Assembly (NCBI RefSeq): GCF_040567655.1
Contig: NZ_JBEXAC010000001.1
Location: 1,798,001-1,862,000, forward strand
Direction: 5' to 3'
Origin: Chitinophaga sp. H8
Lineage (GTDB): Bacteria > Bacteroidota > Bacteroidia > Chitinophagales > Chitinophagaceae
DNA length: 64,000 nucleotides
In this document: piece by piece, positions 17,162-26,211 of the stretch
How positions within the stretch are numbered: position 1 is the first letter of the stretch
Layout of the letters: each line of letters opens with the position of its first letter
Translations under genes and position numbers: made by a program
Notes under the pieces: model-generated
Database searches by the model: none
Seen by the model: the letters and a program-made list of their open reading frames with translations, nothing else
Told to the model about the DNA's origin: nothing

Positions 17162-18754
17162 CTATTTTGTAACCACCACCTCAAATACATCCTTCACACA
17201 ACTATAAGGATCGCTTACCTCATATATTGTTTTTCCCACCTTGGGTGTTACCTGTATGCTTTTACCAGTAGCGCCTTTCTGGCTCCATTTATATTTACCT
17301 GTAAAAGAGGCGGTGAGGGTAACGCTTTGCCCTTTCTTCAGGCGGATCGTATTCTTTTTGTTCACGCCCTTCATCATCACAAAATGATCTCTGATCTCAC
17401 CATCTGCACAGATCCATTTAAAGTCCAGGCGGTTATCATCTACTTCCAGCATAGAAGCACCGCCAATGGTGTAGTTGGAATAGTACATGGCATTATGTGG
17501 GTAGGTGGCTTGTTTTCCTCCTGAGGCGCCGGCAGAACCTGTTACTACGTATACAGTGCCGAGGTTCGTTACAGGGTCTTTGATATAGGGGCAGGCATTC
17601 TTACTGCCATCATATAAAGCGGTGGAATGGTTCAACACATGTTTGGCGGAGTCAAAAGTTTCTTCCATACCATAATGTCCCTGCATCAGTTTGGAGCGCT
17701 CGTACAGGTGGCTGTGACCGCAAAGGATCAGGTCCACCCCATTACGTTCCAGGATCTTGATGAAGTTTTCTCTGATCTTCACCAGCTCATATTCTTTATC
17801 AGAGTTATGAGAACCCATAGTATACGGGGGATGATGCCAGTAGGCGATGACCCAGCCTTTCCCCTTTTTATTAAATGTTTCCAGGTCTTTTTTAATCCAT
17901 TGTACCTGTGCTCCGGTAGTATCATACAACCGGGTGGCCTGGTCTTCTTTACCATAGGAGTCCAGTGATAGGAAGTGGATATTACCAATGTCGAATGAAT
18001 AAAATGCCTGGTTATGGGAAGGTACACCACCTGCTTCTCCTTCCGTGGGCATGGAAAAGTTCTGATAGTAGGCCACATCGTGGGTCGACTGTGCAGAGGA
18101 TTTGAACCGGTACAGGTCATTGTAATCATGATTACCCGGTGCAGGAAATACAGGATATTTCTTCAGAAAGTTATCCTTGTAGATATTGAAAAACTTCTCC
18201 TGGTATTCAGGATCGGTACCATTGCTATAAGCATTATCACCCAGCAATATCCAGGAGTCCATTAGTTTATCTTCCCCCAGGTATTTTTCTACCTGGTCAC
18301 GTACACTCCGCTGGTTGGTGGAGTTGTTACCACAATCCCCAAATACCCCGATGCGGTAGCTGCCTGGTGTACCTGGAACTGGAAGAGTTACAAAATAATT
18401 ATCTGCACCGGTTTGAAGCGTGTCGGCATATCCGCCACCAATGGAATAATAATACCTGGTACGTGGGGTGAGGCCGGTTAGTTTTACCTTATGCTCAAAA
18501 GTAAGGGTAGAGTCTTCTGCTACCATATCCAGGTTGTCTGCGGCTGTACCATAGGCAACCACACTTCTGGTGAGGGTATTGGTCCTCCAGCGGATCACAA
18601 TGCTGTTGCTGGTAGCTACCTGCAGATAAGGACCTCTTAACAGGCTGGCTACGACGGTGGGCTTGCGCTCTGGTTTCTTTTCCTGTGCATTCACGGCTAG
18701 GGCCAGGAGGGCTAAGCTTAGCGTAAGCATACTTAAGGATAATGTTCTCTTCAT
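17162..18754 (-). CDS. purple-acid-phosphatase-like metallophosphoesterase, secreted
   Basis: This 530-aa protein has a signal peptide (to about AVNAQ, residue 24). An N-terminal fibronectin-like domain (about 38-125; GPYLQVATSNSIVIRW) typical of purple acid phosphatases is followed by the metallophosphatase core. Metal ligands are visible as GD at 139-140, GDN at 172-174, GNHD at 207-210, HH at 307-308 and GHSH at 346-349. The final 65 residues look like an Ig-like adhesion domain. It would hydrolyse phosphate esters outside the cytoplasm. The cytochrome c peroxidase gene lies 38 bases upstream on the same strand, so they are likely one operon, an unusual pairing. Confidence 0.9.
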   Translation of the reverse strand: MKRTLSLSMLTLSLALLALAVNAQEKKPERKPTVVASLLRGPYLQVATSNSIVIRWRTNTLTRSVVAYGTAADNLDMVAEDSTLTFEHKVKLTGLTPRTRYYYSIGGGYADTLQTGADNYFVTLPVPGTPGSYRIGVFGDCGNNSTNQRSVRDQVEKYLGEDKLMDSWILLGDNAYSNGTDPEYQEKFFNIYKDNFLKKYPVFPAPGNHDYNDLYRFKSSAQSTHDVAYYQNFSMPTEGEAGGVPSHNQAFYSFDIGNIHFLSLDSYGKEDQATRLYDTTGAQVQWIKKDLETFNKKGKGWVIAYWHHPPYTMGSHNSDKEYELVKIRENFIKILERNGVDLILCGHSHLYERSKLMQGHYGMEETFDSAKHVLNHSTALYDGSKNACPYIKDPVTNLGTVYVVTGSAGASGGKQATYPHNAMYYSNYTIGGASMLEVDDNRLDFKWICADGEIRDHFVMMKGVNKKNTIRLKKGQSVTLTASFTGKYKWSQKGATGKSIQVTPKVGKTIYEVSDPYSCVKDVFEVVVTK

Positions 18755-18792
18755 TTGTATAGTGATTGATGTAGTTAAATTAAATTGTTTGA

Positions 18793-20655
18793 TTAATAAG
18801 GGCCTTCATCTTCTAAGGCATGGAGGAAACTCACCACATCGGCTATTTCCTGCGCCGACAGATTTAATGGTAACGCAGAGAGTGTCTGATGCTTTACGGA
18901 TAATCCCAGCCCCAATCCACCTCCTTTATTGTAAAAATCCATTACACCTTCCAATGTGGCAAAGGCGCCATTGTGCATATAGGGAGCCGTAGCTGTAACG
19001 TTACGTACTGTAGGTGTTTTAAATGCCTGTTCATAATATTCAATCGGAAAGATATCATACCGTCCATTATCATTGTCGGCTACCGGTTGGTTTAGCTGAT
19101 CATTGCCGGGTGTACCCAGGACTTCCAGTTCTGTAAGCTGATAAAGCGGCGGTACCAGCCCGTTGAATAGTGGGGCAAAATGGCAGGTGCCACATTGTGC
19201 CTTGCCCATGAATAAGTTGAATCCATTGATTTGTTGCTGGCTTAATGCGGTAGTGTTGCCGGCTATATATTTATCAAATGCGCTGTTAAAGGGCTGCAGG
19301 GTACGTACATATCCCGCAATGGCAGCGGCTATTTTGTCCAGCGTAATCAGACTGTCGCCGGCCGGTGGAAAAGCTTCCCGGAAAAACTTCAGGTATTGCT
19401 GATTGCCTGTCAGCTGACGGATTGTATTAGTAGTATTGCCATTCATCTCCAACGGATTAAGCATCACCGTTTTTACCTGCTCTTCCATACTGCTGGCCCT
19501 GGCATCCCAGAATTGCCCATGCTGCAATCCTGCATATAATAACGTAGGTGCATTCCTTTTAACATGGGATTGTCCGTCAAATGCAACACTGGTAGCCAGC
19601 CCATCTGTAAAATGTTTGGCTGGCTGATGGCAGGTGGCACAACTTACTTTGTTATTGCCGGATAGTGCCGTTTCATGAAAAAGTGTTTTGCCAAGGGTAA
19701 CCAGACTGGCATTGGGAGTAATTCCGGTGTTAGGAAATGCGTGACTGTTAATGGCTCCGGGACTAAATAGGTGAGGGGCATCGTAATTGAGTACATGATC
19801 AGTTGTATTTAACTCAAGTTGCATTTCCCTTATCAGCAAACCAATATATTGTTGTAATGGCAATGCATGGCGGGTCAGAAAATGCAACCGGTCAAAGGTG
19901 TCGAAATCCGTGCCGGCAGCAAGATATTGCAGGCTGCTGTTCATATAATGGGTTACACTGTCGGCATAACGGGTAGGTTGTGCTACATAAGGGATTAACA
20001 CCTGTTGCATGCTCTGCAACGCCTCATAGGATTCTGTAACTCCCGATTTGAGGAGCGGTGCATCAAATCCGGTGAGGCCCAGCGTGTAAATCCGTATCAG
20101 CTCCAGGCGTATGCTTTCCAGGATCTGTTGATCGTCTGCTGTGAATCCATAGAGTTGCGCCTGTAAATCCTGTGCGGAAGATTGTACCACTGCCACTTCC
20201 TGTAACAGCGCACTTTGCTGGGCAGCCACATCCTTTTCAAACAACAGGGCTTCTATCACCTGTAGCCCTACCGGCGTGTGAAATTCCATATATGGCTCTT
20301 CTACTTCTACTTTAGCGGGCCCATTGTAGATGATAGCTGCACTGGGAAAAAAGTACTCCTGAAAAAACTCTATGTGTTTATAAGCCAGCCTGCATTGTTT
20401 AAGTGTTTCCTGAGCCTGGTGGATGCTTTGCGGATCTTTGGCATCCATCGCTGTTAATGCTTCCTGCAAACGGGTGGTAGTGGTAGCAAAGTCTTGGGCG
20501 GCTGTTTTATAATAGGCTATTGTAGGTGCCAGACCGATAGCGGAGCTGGATGGATAGGAAAGACTTAACAACCCTACCAGGCAGGACACTACTACCAGGA
20601 ATCCGGTAATGAGCCGGATGGCATAAAATTGCTTCTTTGGCGTGTACTGTTGCAT
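18793..20655 (-). CDS. di-heme cytochrome c peroxidase/MauG-like protein with N-terminal helical domain
   Basis: This 620-aa protein is longer than classical bacterial di-heme peroxidases (about 320-350 aa). A membrane anchor or uncleaved signal spans residues 15-32. Residues about 40-290 form a helical domain resembling the imelysin-like extension found in many Bacteroidota peroxidases. The catalytic part has two c-type heme sites, CATCH at 339-343 and CGTCH at 488-492, with the family motif TPTVRNVTATAPYMHNG downstream. It would reduce peroxide with electrons from cytochromes, or carry out MauG-type oxidation, in the periplasm. It is the first gene of a two-gene operon with the phosphatase. 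Confidence 0.88.
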   Translation of the reverse strand: MQQYTPKKQFYAIRLITGFLVVVSCLVGLLSLSYPSSSAIGLAPTIAYYKTAAQDFATTTTRLQEALTAMDAKDPQSIHQAQETLKQCRLAYKHIEFFQEYFFPSAAIIYNGPAKVEVEEPYMEFHTPVGLQVIEALLFEKDVAAQQSALLQEVAVVQSSAQDLQAQLYGFTADDQQILESIRLELIRIYTLGLTGFDAPLLKSGVTESYEALQSMQQVLIPYVAQPTRYADSVTHYMNSSLQYLAAGTDFDTFDRLHFLTRHALPLQQYIGLLIREMQLELNTTDHVLNYDAPHLFSPGAINSHAFPNTGITPNASLVTLGKTLFHETALSGNNKVSCATCHQPAKHFTDGLATSVAFDGQSHVKRNAPTLLYAGLQHGQFWDARASSMEEQVKTVMLNPLEMNGNTTNTIRQLTGNQQYLKFFREAFPPAGDSLITLDKIAAAIAGYVRTLQPFNSAFDKYIAGNTTALSQQQINGFNLFMGKAQCGTCHFAPLFNGLVPPLYQLTELEVLGTPGNDQLNQPVADNDNGRYDIFPIEYYEQAFKTPTVRNVTATAPYMHNGAFATLEGVMDFYNKGGGLGLGLSVKHQTLSALPLNLSAQEIADVVSFLHALEDEGPY

Positions 20656-20890
20656 GTGATAAGCTTCCCGGCATAAACATAATATTTCTTTTCAGGATGT
20701 TGCTTTTTTGAGGGGAAAAGATACATATAATTAACCTGGCACCACCTTTTCCGGTAACCCGGCTGCCGGAGATTATATAAAACGAAATAATAATTGTATA
20801 ACGCTTTCGCCCCGGGACAAAGGTAATTTTACAACAATAAAGGCACGGGGCTTGTATTACTTACAACATTACTATCCAAAATACAACATT

Positions 20891-22999
20891 ATGGAGCACC
20901 ATCACGGTCATGAACATCATCAGCACACTGACAAGGCCTCCTCCACACCACCGGAACAGGAGCATCAGCAACATGATCACAGTACGCATGATCATGCTGC
21001 CATGGAGGCGGATGCACATGCACATCACAAACAGCACGATAGTAAGGGAGGGCATGATGAGCATGCCGGACATCATACTGCCAATTTCCTGACCCGGTTC
21101 TGGTGGTGTATGGCAGTGACTGTACCAGTATTGCTGCTATCGCATATGATCCAGCAATGGCTCGGATTTGAGTGGACCTTTCCGGGAGATAAGTATGTAT
21201 TGCTCGTGCTCAGCACATTTATTTTTGGCTATGGAGGGTGGCCTTTTCTGACGGGAATGGTCAGGGAACTGAAGTGGGGTAATCCCGGAATGATGACGCT
21301 GGTGGCGGTAGCTATTAGTACTGCATATGTATATAGTGTAGCCGTGATCTTTGGATTACCGGGAATGGATTTCTTTTGGGAGCTGGCTACTTTAATTGAT
21401 ATTATGCTGCTGGGGCACTGGCTGGAAATGAAGTCGCAGATGGCGGCTTCCCGTGCACTGGAATCGCTGGTAGCGTTGTTGCCAGCGGTGGTACATGTGG
21501 AGCGCAACGGAACGGTAAGTGATATTCCACTAAAAGAGTTGAAGAATGAAGATGTGGCGATGGTAAAACCCGGGGAAAAGATACCGGCCGACGGGCTGAT
21601 TATTGAGGGGAGCTCTTACGTAAATGAAAGTATGCTCACCGGAGAAAGTGTCCCTGTAAAGAAAGAGAAGGATGCCAAAGTAATTGGAGGTGCGGTAAAT
21701 GGAGACGGGGTACTGAAAGTAAAGGTAACGGGGGCAGGGAGCGACAGTTATCTGAACAAGGTGATCAACATGATCCAGTCTGCTCAGGGGGCCAAATCCA
21801 ATACCCAGAACCTGGCCAACAAAGTAGCGAAATGGCTGACTATCGTTTCTATCAGCGTAGGGGTGATCACGTTTATTGTATGGCTTACTGCTGGCAAGGA
21901 GCTGTCTTTTGCGCTGGAGCGGATGGTAACGGTAATGGTTACTTCCTGCCCGCATGCGCTTGGGGTAGCTATTCCACTGGTAGTAGCGATTTCTACTACG
22001 CTGTCAGCGGTGCATGGATTGCTGATCCGTAACCGTACCGCTTTTGAAAATGCCCGGAAACTTACCCTGATTATTTTTGATAAAACAGGCACGCTTACCA
22101 AAGGAACACATGAGGTACAACAGGTGATCCCGTTGAATGAGCAGTTTACCGCAGATGAATTACTGCAATATGCCGCTGCGATTCAGCAAAACTCTGAACA
22201 TCATATTGCACATGGCGTGATGCGCAAGCTGAAAGATAAAGGATTGGAATTATGGAAGTCGGACAATTTTCAATATATGCAGGGTATAGGCGTTACCGGT
22301 ACCGTCAATGGAAAACAGGTAGTAGCTGCCGGTCCCAACTACTTTAAACAGGAGAACAGACAGATGCCTGCTATCCCTGCAACGGTGGATCAGTCGACCG
22401 ATACCGTCAATTTTGTGCTGATTGATGGTGCGCCGGCAGGTATTATTACGCTGGCCGACAGTATCCGGGAAACTGCAGCGGCTGCAGTGGCATCGCTGAA
22501 AGCCATGAACATAAAATCTTTTTTGCTGACAGGAGATAATGAGCAGGTAGCTGCAGCGGTGGCCAACAAATTGCAGATGGATGGTTATCTGGCGAATGTG
22601 CTGCCCCACGAAAAACAAAGTAAGGTAAAAGAATTTCAGGCTAAAGGGGAGATCGTAGCTATGACAGGCGACGGGGTAAATGATGCTCCGGCGCTGGCGC
22701 AGGCGGATGTAGGCATAGCGATAGGATCCGGGACAGATGTAGCTGCAGAAACAGCCGATATCATCCTGGTCAACAGTGACCCGCAGGATGTGGTGCAAAT
22801 GATTGCTTTCGGGAAAGCTACCTACCGCAAAATGATTCAGAACCTGATCTGGGCGGTAGGATACAACGTAATTGCCATTCCGCTGGCGGCGGGGATACTT
22901 TATCCGCAGTTTATGTTAAGTCCTGCTATGGGGGCAGTATTAATGAGTGTGAGTACAATCGTAGTGGCCATTAATGCCAAACTGCTGCGGGTGAAATAA
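20891..22999 (+). CDS. P1B-type ATPase exporting copper/silver (CopB type)
   Basis: The ATG at 20891 gives 702 aa and excludes a 13-residue leader in the longer frame. The first 75 residues are extremely His-rich (HHHGHEHHQH and similar) and replace the CxxC metal-binding domains of CopA. The membrane helix with the metal site carries CPH (Cys353-Pro-His355), as in the CopB/P1B-3 class for Cu2+/Ag+, rather than CPC. The TGES-type actuator (MLTGESVPVKK), phosphorylation site DKTGT at 397-401 and hinge GDGVNDAPALAQ are intact. It should pump metal out of the cytoplasm. No metal chaperone or regulator gene is adjacent. Confidence 0.93.
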   Translation: MEHHHGHEHHQHTDKASSTPPEQEHQQHDHSTHDHAAMEADAHAHHKQHDSKGGHDEHAGHHTANFLTRFWWCMAVTVPVLLLSHMIQQWLGFEWTFPGDKYVLLVLSTFIFGYGGWPFLTGMVRELKWGNPGMMTLVAVAISTAYVYSVAVIFGLPGMDFFWELATLIDIMLLGHWLEMKSQMAASRALESLVALLPAVVHVERNGTVSDIPLKELKNEDVAMVKPGEKIPADGLIIEGSSYVNESMLTGESVPVKKEKDAKVIGGAVNGDGVLKVKVTGAGSDSYLNKVINMIQSAQGAKSNTQNLANKVAKWLTIVSISVGVITFIVWLTAGKELSFALERMVTVMVTSCPHALGVAIPLVVAISTTLSAVHGLLIRNRTAFENARKLTLIIFDKTGTLTKGTHEVQQVIPLNEQFTADELLQYAAAIQQNSEHHIAHGVMRKLKDKGLELWKSDNFQYMQGIGVTGTVNGKQVVAAGPNYFKQENRQMPAIPATVDQSTDTVNFVLIDGAPAGIITLADSIRETAAAAVASLKAMNIKSFLLTGDNEQVAAAVANKLQMDGYLANVLPHEKQSKVKEFQAKGEIVAMTGDGVNDAPALAQADVGIAIGSGTDVAAETADIILVNSDPQDVVQMIAFGKATYRKMIQNLIWAVGYNVIAIPLAAGILYPQFMLSPAMGAVLMSVSTIVVAINAKLLRVK

Positions 23000-23026
23000 A
23001 TGATCAGCTGTAGCCTTGAGCTTATT

Positions 23027-23064
23027 AAATGGATCAGCCCACAAAGTTGTGGGCTGATCCATTT
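23027..23064. terminator. bidirectional terminator between the ATPase and aminotransferase genes
   Basis: An 18-base perfect stem (23027-23044 with 23047-23064), with GGATCAGCCC in the left arm and GGGCTGATCC in the right, closes over a very short loop and continues into AT-rich sequence on both sides. It lies between two convergent genes. Confidence 0.8.
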
Positions 23065-23080
23065 ATATATAGCTGACATA

Positions 23081-24277
23081 TTACAGGGTGCTGCCAGGAT
23101 ATACTTCCAGTGCATGCCGCAGGCAATGCATCGCATTAGTAATGGCTTCCTGATTTAATACATAAGCCATTCTTACCTGGTTGATACCTAAGCCGGGGGT
23201 GGCATAAAACCCGGTACCGGAAGAGAGCATCACTGTTTGCCCCTCGTAATTGAATTCCTCCAGTATCCACTGACAAAAGCGGTCAGCATCATCAATCGGA
23301 AAACGGGCCATTACATAAAAAGCCCCTTCGGGGTTAGGACAGTATACACCTGGTATATCATTCAGCATACGCACCAGCAGATCACGGCGGTGCTGGTATT
23401 CCATTCTGATCTCATCAAAATAATCCATGGGCATATCCACTGCCGCTTCTCCTGCTATCTGTGCAAAGGTAGGCGGACTTAAACGCGCCTGTGCAAACTT
23501 CATTACCGTATCCAGCACTTCCTGATTGCGGGTAACGAGTGCGCCAATACGTCCGCCGCAGGCGCTGTACCTCTTGGAAATAGTATCCATCAGTACTACC
23601 TTGTCATCCATATCAGTAAGATGCAGGGCAGATACCTGTGTGCCATTATAACAAAACTCCCGGTAAGCTTCATCAGAAAGCAGGAACAGGTTATGCTGCA
23701 GGCATAGCTGTTTCAGCAATTCCAGCTCCTGACGGCTGTAAAGATAGCCGGTAGGGTTGTTGGGATTGCAGATCATGATGGCTTTTGTCCGGGGAGTAAT
23801 GGCTTTTTCAAAGGCTGCGAGAGAGGGTAGTGCAAAGCCATCTTCTATCGTTGAGGTAACCGTACGAACATGCACACCAGCCTGTATCGCAAACCCGTTA
23901 TAGTTGGCGTAGAATGGTTCTGGTACCAGTACTTCTTCTCCCGGATTCAGACAGGCCAGCAATGCAAATACAATGGCCTCGGAGCCGCCGGTGGTAACAA
24001 TGATCTGATCATGTTGTACCGGGATATTGAACCGGGCATAGTAGTCTGTCAGCTTACGGCGGTAACTTTCATTACCTGCGCTATGACTATATTCCAGGAT
24101 TTTAAAATCGGATTGTCTAACCGCATCCAGGATAGGCTGTGGAGAGACAATGTCGGGCTGACCAATATTCAGGTGGTACACCCGGAGTCCTTTCTTTTTT
24201 GCAGCTTCTGCAAACGGGACTAATTTTCTGATAGGCGAGGGAGGCATTTGCTGTCCCCGCTGACTGACAACAGGCAT
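23081..24277 (-). CDS. PLP-dependent aminotransferase, class I/II
   Basis: The ATG at 24277 gives 398 aa and has AAAGGAAAT a short distance upstream, better than the ATG nine codons earlier. Fold-type I motifs are complete: HLNIGQPD near 35-42, TTGGSEA at 95-101, NPNNPTG at 171-177, SDEAY at 201-205, the Schiff-base Lys235 in TISKRYSACGGRIG, and a late VRMAY with the carboxylate-binding Arg. The family includes aspartate, aromatic and alanine aminotransferases; the amino-acid specificity cannot be read from the sequence. It is monocistronic with its own promoter at 24302-24329. Confidence 0.92.
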   Translation of the reverse strand: MPVVSQRGQQMPPSPIRKLVPFAEAAKKKGLRVYHLNIGQPDIVSPQPILDAVRQSDFKILEYSHSAGNESYRRKLTDYYARFNIPVQHDQIIVTTGGSEAIVFALLACLNPGEEVLVPEPFYANYNGFAIQAGVHVRTVTSTIEDGFALPSLAAFEKAITPRTKAIMICNPNNPTGYLYSRQELELLKQLCLQHNLFLLSDEAYREFCYNGTQVSALHLTDMDDKVVLMDTISKRYSACGGRIGALVTRNQEVLDTVMKFAQARLSPPTFAQIAGEAAVDMPMDYFDEIRMEYQHRRDLLVRMLNDIPGVYCPNPEGAFYVMARFPIDDADRFCQWILEEFNYEGQTVMLSSGTGFYATPGLGINQVRMAYVLNQEAITNAMHCLRHALEVYPGSTL

Positions 24278-24301
24278 AGTATGATTTCCTTTTAACGGAC
24301 A

Positions 24302-24329
24302 CAAAAGTAGCAGATTTGTTGATAACCAA
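24302..24329 (-). promoter_or_regulatory. Bacteroidota-type promoter of the aminotransferase gene
   Basis: On the minus strand the sequence reads TTG (24329-24327), 17 bases, then TACTTTTG (24309-24302). This fits the Bacteroidota housekeeping consensus TTG-N17-23-TAnnTTTG. The -7 box ends 25 bases before the chosen ATG at 24277. Confidence 0.6.
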
Positions 24330-24418
24330 CATTAGCCGCTTTTATAAACATTATTGGGAGCAAATATTGTTTTTTGTATATTGGCGTATCGTCAACCAGG
24401 GTCAGAGGGGGATAATAT

Positions 24419-25000
24419 ATGAATGCATTAAAGGACAATGAACTATTGCTGGCATTTCACGGTGGAGATGAGAAAGCATTCAACCAACTTTTCGCACGTT
24501 ATAGGAACCAACTGTTCACGTACTTATTTAAAATCACCAAATCAAGAGAAACAGCGGAAGAGATCGTGTTGGATGTATTCCTTAAAATATGGTCGGGCCG
24601 GGAAATGGCTCCGCAAATCACCAATTTTGAGGCCTTCTTATTCCGGGTAGCACACAACAAGGCATACGATTTTTTACGTGCTGCCCAGCGGAGCATATTG
24701 CTCAAAAGAGACATTTCGGAAGCCATATTGTTGTCGTCGGATGAAACTGCTGATGAAAAACTACTCAACAGGGATGTTAACCAAACGCTGAAAACAGCGG
24801 TAGACCAGCTTTCTCCACAACGCCAGCTGGTATTTGAACTAAGCCGGGAGCAGGGGCTGAATTATGACGAAATAGCCGCGCGCCTGCAATTATCCCGCAA
24901 TACTGTCCGTAATCACCTGTCTGCATCTTTACAATTTATCCGCACTTACCTGGCCCAGGGGCTGGAAATCGTAATACTGCTCCTTAGTATTGCCCGCTGA
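24419..25000 (+). CDS. ECF RNA polymerase sigma factor (Bacteroidetes expansion family), locus 1
   Basis: This 193-aa protein has the two-domain ECF layout. Sigma-2 spans about 10-80, with FARYRNQLFTYLFKI, AEEIVLDVFLKIW and NKAYDFLR. Sigma-4 spans about 120-175, with LSPQRQLVFELSREQGLNYDEIA and a helix-turn-helix LSRNTVRNHLSASL. It is followed by FecR, SusC and SusD genes, the standard arrangement in which the sigma factor switches on the linked outer-membrane import system when FecR is relieved. The C-terminal hydrophobic tail (IVILLLSIA) is typical for this family in Chitinophagaceae. Confidence 0.92.
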   Translation: MNALKDNELLLAFHGGDEKAFNQLFARYRNQLFTYLFKITKSRETAEEIVLDVFLKIWSGREMAPQITNFEAFLFRVAHNKAYDFLRAAQRSILLKRDISEAILLSSDETADEKLLNRDVNQTLKTAVDQLSPQRQLVFELSREQGLNYDEIAARLQLSRNTVRNHLSASLQFIRTYLAQGLEIVILLLSIAR

Positions 25001-25085
25001 TTACTACCTGTAAAATTTTTTTTACTACCCATTGGTACTGCCATCACTTTTTGTCGTCTCTTTTTAGGTTAATGGCTACAATCAT

Positions 25086-26117
25086 ATGAAAAATGAACAT
25101 GAACGCTTGCGGCAGCTGTTCCGGCAGTATCTCGAAAATGATATTACTGCAGCAGAACAGGAAGTATTCTGGCAATTGCTGGAAAAGGGCGCAGCGGAGA
25201 ATATACTGGACGATGAGCTGAAGGCATTATGGGAGTCTGCGGCTAAAGAAAAGGCGCTCATTACTGATCAGGAATGGGAGGGGAAACTGCAGCGTCTGCA
25301 GGCAGCAGTAGGTCAGCACCAGGAGATAGTATCGCTGCCCGATATTACACCACAGCGCCGCTGGTGGCGTACCTGGCAGGCTGCAGCAGCGTTGGTCCTG
25401 CTGTTGGGAGGTGGTTTGTTGGCATTTGTTTTATTCAGGCCTGCAGCTCCCCTGCAACATATTGCGGTCAACGGGCAGGCGGCTGATTATACCGGGCACC
25501 AGGTGATCAACCTGCCGGATGGCAGCCGGGTAATCATGAATACCGGCAGTAAGCTGCATTACCCTTCAAAGTTTAATGATAGTACCAGGGATGTATACCT
25601 GACCGGAGAGGCTTATTTTGATATCGCCCCTTTGGCGTCAAAACCTTTCCTGGTACATGCCGGAGATATTACCACCCGCGTGCTGGGAACCACTTTTAAT
25701 GTGCGTGCATATCCCGGTGATCCGGTGATCACAGTGGCCGTTACCAGTGGTAAAGTACAGGTATCAACCAAAGAAAAAGACCTGGGGGTATTGCTCCCGA
25801 ATGAACAGGTAAAATATGATAAACAAGACAATGCAATCACCAAAATCAAAGCAGATCTGTCACCTGTAGTAGCATGGAAAGAGGCCGACCTGGTGCTCGA
25901 CAGCGTTACGTTGGGGGAAGCTGCGGTTATCATAGGAAATAAGTATCATGTGGAAATACATTTTGCCAGGGAAGCATTAAAGCAATGCCGCCTGACGGCT
26001 ACTTTCTTCAGCCAGCATGGCATTGATCACGTACTGAATGTATTATGCCAGTTAAGCAATGTCTCTTACCGGAAAGAAGGGGAAACCATCTTTATTGATG
26101 GTGCAGGCTGTAACTAA
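25086..26117 (+). CDS. FecR-type anti-sigma factor, locus 1
   Basis: This 343-aa inner-membrane protein has a cytoplasmic N-terminal helical region (1-95) that would hold the sigma factor, a single hydrophobic span (about 96-118, AAAALVLLLGGGLLAFVLF), a periplasmic FecR domain (about 125-235; LPDGSRVIMNTGSKLHYP, VLGTTFNVRAY), and a C-terminal DUF4974-type domain (about 265-340), which resembles STN domains and contacts the receptor. The spacing of 85 bases from the sigma gene is compatible with one transcript. Signal arrives from the SusC STN domain in the periplasm. Confidence 0.92.
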   Translation: MKNEHERLRQLFRQYLENDITAAEQEVFWQLLEKGAAENILDDELKALWESAAKEKALITDQEWEGKLQRLQAAVGQHQEIVSLPDITPQRRWWRTWQAAAALVLLLGGGLLAFVLFRPAAPLQHIAVNGQAADYTGHQVINLPDGSRVIMNTGSKLHYPSKFNDSTRDVYLTGEAYFDIAPLASKPFLVHAGDITTRVLGTTFNVRAYPGDPVITVAVTSGKVQVSTKEKDLGVLLPNEQVKYDKQDNAITKIKADLSPVVAWKEADLVLDSVTLGEAAVIIGNKYHVEIHFAREALKQCRLTATFFSQHGIDHVLNVLCQLSNVSYRKEGETIFIDGAGCN

Positions 26118-26140
26118 AAACACGTAATTATTAAAAAAGA

Positions 26141-26164
26141 ACTGCCCTGCTGTAACAGGGCAGT
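26141..26164 (+). terminator. hairpin between fecR and susC of locus 1
   Basis: ACTGCCCTG (26141-26149) pairs perfectly with CAGGGCAGT (26156-26164) across a six-base loop. A run of A precedes it and only a weak T-rich stretch follows, so it may be a partial terminator that separates the regulator transcript from the susC transcript. Confidence 0.5.
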
Positions 26165-26211
26165 CAGGTTTGTCTTAAATATTGAGAACACATTTAAAAC
26201 TACTGCAAGTT

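Noticed and set aside
23027..23064. Long perfect inverted repeat considered as an attachment site or transposon end
   Set aside because: It sits between two convergent genes with AT-rich flanks and no recombinase or target duplication nearby, so a bidirectional terminator is the simpler reading.
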